Below are positions 5,951 through 10,589 of a stretch of 10,589 nt of DNA, one piece after another; position 1 is the first letter of the stretch; each line of letters starts with the position of its first letter. The stretch covers positions 1 to 10,589 of the forward strand of contig JAYEND010000012.1 in NCBI GenBank assembly GCA_034721895.1. Reading direction: 5' to 3'. This DNA is from SZUA-451 sp034721895. GTDB taxonomy: Bacteria; Campylobacterota; Campylobacteria; Campylobacterales; Sulfurovaceae. Below the pieces are notes generated by a model. That model was not told where the DNA came from and ran no database searches. It was given only the letters and a program-made list of their open reading frames with translations. The translations under genes and the position numbers were made by a program.

Positions 5951-7072
5951 ATGGCAGAAAAAAAAGTCGCCCTCATCACGGGCATCACAGGGCAAGATGG
6001 TTCCTATTTAGCAGAATTTCTACTTAAAAAGGGCTATGAAGTGCACGGCATTAAGCGTCGTGCTTCACTTTTCAATACAGATCGAATTGATCATCTTTAC
6101 CAAGATCCACACGAAGAAAATATTGAGCTGACTCTGCACTATGGTGACATGACAGACTCTATGAACCTTACACGAATCATCCAGGAGGTTCAACCCGACG
6201 AGATCTACAATCTGGCAGCCATGAGTCACGTCGCCGTTTCATTTGAAACACCGGAATATGTTGCCAATGCAGACGGTACAGGTACACTTCGTATCCTCGA
6301 AGCGGTCAAACTGCTGGGCTTGACAAAAAAGACCCGTATCTACCAGGCGTCAACTTCAGAACTTTACGGAAAAGTCCAAGAGGTGCCGCAGAGTGAAACA
6401 ACACCATTCTATCCGAGAAGCCCTTATGCCGTTGCAAAGATGTATGCTTACTGGATCACCGTAAACTACCGTGAAGCCTATGATATGTTTGCTTGTAACG
6501 GGATTCTTTTTAACCATGAATCACCGGTACGCGGTGAAACTTTTGTTACGCGTAAAATTACCCGCGCGGCATCTAAGATCGCCCTTGGCCTTCAAGATAA
6601 ACTCTACCTTGGTAATTTAGACGCAAAACGTGACTGGGGACATGCAAAAGATTACATCAAAATGATGTGGTTGATCCTGCAGGCAGATGAACCGGAGGAC
6701 TGGGTTATCGCAACAGGTGTTACAACAACTGTACGTGATTTTGTTCGTATGGCATTTGCTTACGCAGGGATTGAACTCGAGTTTAAAGGTGATGGCGTAA
6801 ATGAAAAAGCTTATGTAATGAGCTGCTCAAACCCTGATTACCAAATAGAGATCGGTAAAGAGGTTGTTGGAGTAGATCCTCGTTACTTCAGGCCTACCGA
6901 GGTTGATCTGCTCATAGGTGATCCGAGTAAAGCTGAAGAGAAGCTGGGTTGGACACGTGAACATAAGCTGGAAGACCTGGTTAACGATATGATGCAATCT
7001 GATCTTAAACTAATGACGAAAGATCAATATCTTAAAGATGGCGGCTACACTATCATGAATTACTTTGAGTAG
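5951..7072 (+). CDS. gmd: GDP-mannose 4,6-dehydratase
   Basis: A 373-residue extended-SDR enzyme, normal length for Gmd, converting GDP-D-mannose to GDP-4-keto-6-deoxy-mannose with bound NADP. The coenzyme motif GITGQDGSYLAE is at 11-22. The active site lies in YQASTSELYG (131-140), giving Thr135 and Glu137, with Tyr159 and Lys163 in SPYAVAK (157-163). These match E. coli Thr132, Glu134, Tyr156 and Lys160 with a constant offset of three. NHESPVRGETFVTRKITRA (188-206) and DAKRDWGHAKDY (224-235) are near-invariant Gmd segments. The Shine-Dalgarno AGGAG (5941-5945) is within the last gmm codons, and the gap to gmm is 2 nt. The product goes straight to Fcl. Other fates of the keto intermediate (rhamnose, perosamine, 6-deoxy-heptose analogues) are less likely because fcl follows directly. 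Confidence 0.97.
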   Translation: MAEKKVALITGITGQDGSYLAEFLLKKGYEVHGIKRRASLFNTDRIDHLYQDPHEENIELTLHYGDMTDSMNLTRIIQEVQPDEIYNLAAMSHVAVSFETPEYVANADGTGTLRILEAVKLLGLTKKTRIYQASTSELYGKVQEVPQSETTPFYPRSPYAVAKMYAYWITVNYREAYDMFACNGILFNHESPVRGETFVTRKITRAASKIALGLQDKLYLGNLDAKRDWGHAKDYIKMMWLILQADEPEDWVIATGVTTTVRDFVRMAFAYAGIELEFKGDGVNEKAYVMSCSNPDYQIEIGKEVVGVDPRYFRPTEVDLLIGDPSKAEEKLGWTREHKLEDLVNDMMQSDLKLMTKDQYLKDGGYTIMNYFE

Positions 7073-7080
7073 GTAGAAAA

Positions 7081-8223
7081 GTGAACAAAGACAGCAAGAT
7101 TTATATAGCTGGGCATAGGGGATTGGTAGGCTCTGCCATAGTAAAGAATCTGGAATCAAAAGGCTATACCAATCTAGTCTTCAAAAAACATGCCGAACTG
7201 GATTTGACTGATCAGCAAGCTGTAGCAAAGTTTTTTGAAACAGAAAAGCCGGAATATGTGATTTTGGCTGCTGCCAGAGTGGGCGGTATTGTCGCCAACA
7301 ATACCTATAGAGCGGACTTTATTTACGAAAACCTACAGATCCAGAACAATGTCATTCATCAGAGCTATTTGAATGGTGTGAAAAAACTGCTGTTTTTAGG
7401 CAGCACCTGTATCTACCCCAAAAATGCACCGCAACCGATGCCTGAAGATTGCCTGCTTACAGACACACTCGAATATACCAATGAGCCCTATGCCATTGCG
7501 AAAATTGCAGGTATTAAAATGTGCGAAAGCTATAACATCCAATACGGCACCAACTACATCTCGGTCATGCCAACAAACCTCTATGGCCCAAATGACAACT
7601 TCGATCTTGAAAAAAGCCATGTATTACCTGCTTTGATACGGAAGATACATCTGGGAAAAGCATTGGAGGAAAATGATTGGGATACTATCAGGACCGACCT
7701 CGACAAACTCCCTATCGAAGGGATCGACGGAAATGCATCCGATGAAGAAATTCTTCATATCCTTGCCTCTTACGGTTTACGGATCACGGATCACGGATCA
7801 CGACCTGCTGTGCAGGTGGAAATCTGGGGCTCAGGTAAGCCTCGCCGCGAATTTCTATGGAGTGAAGATATGGCAGATGCCTGTGTCTATCTGCTTGAAA
7901 ACCGAGACTTTAAAGATACCTATGCAGATACAACAGGCAGCAACGATACCTGTACGCCAAACAGAATTCCAACTACTGAAATCCGCAATACCCACATCAA
8001 CATCGGTACGGGCAAGGATATCTCGATAGAAGAGTTGGCACAAACTATCAAAAAGATCGTTGGCTATCAAGGCGAATTGTACTTTAACACAGATAAGCCA
8101 GATGGCACCATGGTGAAACTGACAGACCCATCCAAACTGCATGCACTTGGCTGGAAGCATCAGGTTGAGCTGGAGGATGGTATTCAAAGAATATATCGAT
8201 GGTACATAATCGCTATGGACTAA
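7081..8223 (+). CDS. fcl: GDP-L-fucose synthase (GDP-4-keto-6-deoxy-mannose 3,5-epimerase/4-reductase)
   Basis: A cytoplasmic SDR enzyme finishing GDP-L-fucose with NADPH. GHRGLVGS (11-18) binds the coenzyme. FLGSTCIYP (105-113) gives Ser108 and Cys110, EPYAIAK (135-141) gives Tyr137 and Lys141, and KSHVLPALI (178-186) gives His180. All sit one residue from E. coli Ser107, Cys109, Tyr136, Lys140 and His179, so both activities should be intact. It starts with GTG 8 nt after the gmd stop, with only a weak AGGT upstream. At 380 residues it is much longer than E. coli Fcl (321). One insertion (about 190-246) is partly the segment known from Bacteroidetes/Campylobacterota-type Fcl, extended by a heptamer-coded stretch (231-242). 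A second extra stretch (about 277-302, Thr/Asp/Asn-rich) precedes NTHINIGTG. Both lie away from the listed catalytic residues. Confidence 0.95.
   Translation: MNKDSKIYIAGHRGLVGSAIVKNLESKGYTNLVFKKHAELDLTDQQAVAKFFETEKPEYVILAAARVGGIVANNTYRADFIYENLQIQNNVIHQSYLNGVKKLLFLGSTCIYPKNAPQPMPEDCLLTDTLEYTNEPYAIAKIAGIKMCESYNIQYGTNYISVMPTNLYGPNDNFDLEKSHVLPALIRKIHLGKALEENDWDTIRTDLDKLPIEGIDGNASDEEILHILASYGLRITDHGSRPAVQVEIWGSGKPRREFLWSEDMADACVYLLENRDFKDTYADTTGSNDTCTPNRIPTTEIRNTHINIGTGKDISIEELAQTIKKIVGYQGELYFNTDKPDGTMVKLTDPSKLHALGWKHQVELEDGIQRIYRWYIIAMD
7770..7804 (+). repeat. Heptanucleotide repeat tract inside fcl
   Basis: Units are TTACGGT, TTACGGA, TCACGGA, TCACGGA, TCACGAC. They encode about residues 231-242 (YGLRITDHGSRP), between the EEILHILA helix and the conserved VEIWGSGKPRREFLW. 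The unit pattern TNACSRA is the same, in the same strand and phase, as the tract in manB. Two adjacent units are identical, suggesting slippage-type growth. Confidence 0.85.
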
Positions 8224-8263
8224 AAAGTTCTCTTTAGAAAATAGCAGACGATTTAGTCAAAGA

Positions 8264-9445
8264 CTATTGCATAGATTCCAGATAGTTTACGAAGCCGGAT
8301 GGTAATTTGTCCGTACTCATCCATACAAGTATACCGAAAGAACTCATCACCTGCGCTGCCGTAAAGTTGCAATGGCCATAGGCAAAAGCCGGAAGCATGA
8401 CCAGATTCCCATCATTTCCTTTTACATGAGTTTGAAAAGAATAGAACAATTCATGCCGATAGGGAACGATAGGATCTTTTGTAGTATGCAGCGTTACCAA
8501 GGGTTTTTGAAGATTTCCACTTGGCTTGTAATATTTTTTTATATATCGTTTTGCCCGGCGGTCTCTCTGTACCCGTTCGACTTTCCAGTTCAGATCCAGA
8601 TCGTCGTCAGATCCCCTGTACCATTGCCATTTATTATCATAGGGGATTCCTCCGGCTTTTATTTTTAAGTCATTGAACCCCATGATATTGTAGCCAAGGA
8701 TATCCTGAGCCGCCTCTACCATGTCCTCTTCCATTGGGCCTCTCGCTACATCGACCACATTAAACAGCTGATCTGCCGAGTCAGGATCGGCATTGATATA
8801 CCCTTCGATAGCTCTCTTATATATGCCCCAATACCGCCAGGCAGCTGGAGGAACTTCTGTTGCCCCAAAATAAAACACATCAAAGAAATAGTCAAATACA
8901 ACACGAAAGTCAGTCAAGTACCGTATCTGATACGGCATCCCCCCAAGCGGTCCGCAAAGTGCCAGGCCGCCATCATAGATCTCAGGGTATTTTTCCACCA
9001 GCATCGTGGCGATCAACCCGCCTTCCGAACCTCCCACTACGAGCACATGATCTGTATCAGGATTATATTTTTCAAATGCTTTAACCAGTGCATTGATATT
9101 TTTGCCACCCTCTTTGACCGCATAGCCGTTGGTACTGAAACTGCTTGTCGCAAAAGCGTAACCAAGGCCCATGAGAACTTCGGGAACGAAAATCTCATCA
9201 TCGGTACCGGCATTAAACCTAAGCTCATCCAGCGGCAACTCCAGCTCTTTCTGGGGTGCCACATACCCATGTGCGTACACTATAAGATCACCATTCCACT
9301 GCTCCGGTTTGCAAATAAGAATTTTTTCACCACTTTTTTTGTTGTAGGTACAACAATTTTCCGGCAAGATATCCTCAGCCCACATAAGTAATGGCAATGA
9401 TACAAAAAGCAGAATCATTTTTATCAGCAAATTATTTTTTTTCAT
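8264..9445 (-). CDS. Secreted alpha/beta-hydrolase of unknown substrate
   Basis: A 393-residue protein with a Sec signal peptide (Lys-rich start, hydrophobic core 6-21, likely cut after MWA at 23). The mature part has alpha/beta-hydrolase features: oxyanion-hole HG (59-60) in LIVYAHGYV, nucleophile elbow VGGSEGG (137-143, Ser140), an acid in TTKDPIVP (Asp324) and His358 in YGHCNF. The core between about 175 and 300, rich in aromatic residues, probably forms a lid. Cys31/Cys32 and Cys45 near the mature N-terminus could form a disulfide in the periplasm. It resembles uncharacterised hydrolases often labelled esterase- or prolyl-oligopeptidase-like; the substrate cannot be assigned. AAGGAGG is at 9452-9458 on this strand, 6 nt before the ATG. 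It converges on fcl with 40 nt between stops, so it is a separate unit. A deacetylase or esterase role on the glycan is possible but unsupported. Confidence 0.85.
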   Translation of the reverse strand: MKKNNLLIKMILLFVSLPLLMWAEDILPENCCTYNKKSGEKILICKPEQWNGDLIVYAHGYVAPQKELELPLDELRFNAGTDDEIFVPEVLMGLGYAFATSSFSTNGYAVKEGGKNINALVKAFEKYNPDTDHVLVVGGSEGGLIATMLVEKYPEIYDGGLALCGPLGGMPYQIRYLTDFRVVFDYFFDVFYFGATEVPPAAWRYWGIYKRAIEGYINADPDSADQLFNVVDVARGPMEEDMVEAAQDILGYNIMGFNDLKIKAGGIPYDNKWQWYRGSDDDLDLNWKVERVQRDRRAKRYIKKYYKPSGNLQKPLVTLHTTKDPIVPYRHELFYSFQTHVKGNDGNLVMLPAFAYGHCNFTAAQVMSSFGILVWMSTDKLPSGFVNYLESMQ

Positions 9446-9477
9446 AATATTCCTCCTTTTTCTATAGTCACTTCTAT

Positions 9478-9483
9478 ATTATG
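9478..9483 (-). promoter_or_regulatory. Possible -10 element for the hydrolase gene
   Basis: On the minus strand CATAAT matches TATAAT at five of six positions and lies about 33 nt before the start codon. No convincing -35 accompanies it. In such AT-rich sequence this match is weak. Confidence 0.25.
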
Positions 9484-9504
9484 AAGACAATAACATTAAA
9501 ACCT

Positions 9505-9530
9505 AATAAAACATAAAGATGTGTTTTATT
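9505..9530. promoter_or_regulatory. 26-bp palindrome in the divergent spacer
   Basis: AATAAAACA (9505-9513) is the exact reverse complement of TGTTTTATT (9522-9530). One G-T and one A-T pair extend the stem inward to an AAGA loop, 11 pairs in all. It lies between the hydrolase gene and the divergent secreted-protein gene, just upstream of the possible hydrolase -10, where a regulator could affect both genes. It is AT-rich and without a direct T-run, so an operator is preferred over a terminator. Confidence 0.4.
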
Positions 9531-9617
9531 TTCTGTAGTTTTATAATTTTTTAAGTTATTTAGGATTATACTTGATTTATATATAGAAATATGTATGTGG
9601 TCTTTGTTTTAAGGTTG

Positions 9618-9635
9618 GACTCAGAATATTGAGTC
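9618..9635. promoter_or_regulatory. GACTCA-N6-TGAGTC dyad upstream of the 9670 gene
   Basis: Perfect 6-nt inverted arms (9618-9623 and 9630-9635) around GAATAT, ending 34 nt before the start codon. It may be an operator or a small leader hairpin; the promoter itself is not clear among several AT-rich candidates (for example TATACT at 9567-9572). Confidence 0.35.
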
Positions 9636-9669
9636 TTAATATATCAGGGAATATTATAAAGGATCAGAA

Positions 9670-10589
9670 ATGAAAAAGACTATACTTTTAGGTGCAATAG
9701 CGAGTAGTATGATCATCGGCTCTTCTGCATTAGTTGCAGATGATCTCAATGTAGCTGGAACAGTGAATGTAACAGCGAATCCACAGCCAGTTGGGTCGAC
9801 CAGGACTATTTATCCTGCTATGACCATGGCTGCTGCGGATGATCCTTCTATACTTTGGTCCTTGGGAGCCGGTACGGATACAGATCAGCCTGGTCTAAAT
9901 GCAGTGGGCTTTATTAATCTTAAAACGTTAGCTGCGCCTTTATTCATGGGGAGTGATGCTGCAGATGCTCTTCTTACACTGTCGGGGGACAAGATAATTG
10001 TGGGCGGAAAGTTGGGCGTAGGAACGGAGTCTCCAACCGAAGCCGTAGATGTTGTCGGAACAGATGCGGCTGCCCGTTTCAAATTGACCAGTATCACCAA
10101 CACAGGCAATCAAGCCGCACAGTATGTCCAGCAGCGTGCACGTTCCGAGAGTGGAAGCCCTGCAGCAGTTGAAAGCGGTGATGTCATCGGAATGTTCAGC
10201 TTCCGTGGCTGGCATGGATCAGGTTGGACTGGAACAAAAGCCGGTATTACAGTAACAGCCACCGAAGACTGGTCAACATCCAGCAACGGTAACCTGGTCA
10301 CGATCAGTCACACTCCGAATGGCTCATCAAAATTGACGCCAGCCCTGCAGATCAAAGGAAATGCGGATGTCTACATCCCCAATGGCAATCTATATGTCAA
10401 AGGGAAAAAGATGAGTGTTCCCGATTATGTCTTCAAAGATGACTATAAGCTGATGCCGCTTGATGAGCTGAAAACATTCATCAAAAAGAACAATCACCTT
10501 CCGGGTGTTGCTTCAGCAGATGAAGTCGGTAAAGCAGGCGTGGTCAATCTCTCAGGATTGCAGATGACACTGCTTGAAAAGGTGGAAGA
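9670..10589 (+). CDS. Secreted tail-fibre-like surface protein (3' end outside window)
   Basis: The frame is open to the window edge for 306 codons, so the C-terminus is missing. AAGGA at 9659-9663 precedes the ATG by 6 nt. A Sec signal peptide spans about 1-23 (MKKTILLGAI start, ending LVA before Asp-Asp). The mature part is rich in Ala, Gly, Thr and Ser. It holds LGVGTESPTEAVDVVG (115-130), the GIGTTSP-x-LDV-type motif common in phage tail fibres and bacterial surface proteins with trimeric beta-structure. The last visible part, LKTFIKKNNHLPGVASADEV (267-286) followed by VNLSGLQMTLLEKVE, resembles the stretch that leads into a C-terminal coiled coil or intramolecular-chaperone-like region in such proteins. 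Residues about 131-235 form a Gly/Trp-containing beta-rich domain I do not recognise. It is probably exported and could be surface-attached, but no anchor is visible. No phage genes are nearby. Confidence 0.8.
   Translation, partial: MKKTILLGAIASSMIIGSSALVADDLNVAGTVNVTANPQPVGSTRTIYPAMTMAAADDPSILWSLGAGTDTDQPGLNAVGFINLKTLAAPLFMGSDAADALLTLSGDKIIVGGKLGVGTESPTEAVDVVGTDAAARFKLTSITNTGNQAAQYVQQRARSESGSPAAVESGDVIGMFSFRGWHGSGWTGTKAGITVTATEDWSTSSNGNLVTISHTPNGSSKLTPALQIKGNADVYIPNGNLYVKGKKMSVPDYVFKDDYKLMPLDELKTFIKKNNHLPGVASADEVGKAGVVNLSGLQMTLLEKVE

Noticed and set aside
8254..8266. TAGTC-AAA-GACTA hairpin between fcl and the hydrolase gene
   Set aside because: Five base pairs, no T-run, so it is too weak to call a bidirectional terminator.

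Overview
The window looks like a chromosomal nucleotide-sugar supply locus of a Gram-negative bacterium. Low-to-moderate GC, an extended -10 promoter word (TTTGCTATAAT) seen twice, tight gene packing and the style of the GalU and Fcl proteins suggest Campylobacterota, perhaps a Sulfurovum-like genus. That assignment is inference and cannot be proven from this window.

Positions 1-310 are a mostly non-coding leader holding an operator-like dyad and a strong promoter. A run of co-directional genes follows: manB (phosphomannomutase/phosphoglucomutase), a small S23-type four-helix-bundle gene, galE, and then, behind a second promoter, galU, manC, gmm, gmd and fcl. The second block is almost seamless: galU/manC overlap by 1 nt, manC/gmm by 20 nt, gmm/gmd are 2 nt apart and gmd/fcl 8 nt apart. 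Together these genes encode the route from mannose-6-P or fructose-6-P to GDP-mannose (ManC as bifunctional isomerase/guanylyltransferase, ManB as mutase) and on to GDP-L-fucose (Gmd, Fcl), with Gmm as a GDP-mannose hydrolase, plus UDP-glucose and UDP-galactose (GalU, GalE). No glycosyltransferase, flippase or polymerase is visible, so the window supplies precursors for a fucose- and galactose-containing surface glycan made elsewhere.

After fcl, a convergent gene on the minus strand (8264-9445) encodes a secreted alpha/beta-hydrolase with an apparent Ser-Asp-His triad. A divergent plus-strand gene at 9670 runs off the end. It encodes a signal-peptide protein with phage-tail-fibre-like motifs. 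The 224-bp divergent spacer holds two dyads.

The most unusual signal is a family of heptanucleotide tandem repeats. Four tracts (573-607, 1701-1735, 2110-2140, 7770-7804) can be read in one phase as variants of YNACNNA. Two lie in frame inside manB and fcl and add low-complexity peptide. The other two are in inverted orientation and tightly bracket the four-helix-bundle gene, making a compact ~440-bp cassette whose left end supplies the last codons and the stop codon of manB. This may be a small mobile or repeat-associated unit of a four-helix-bundle protein and heptamer arrays.
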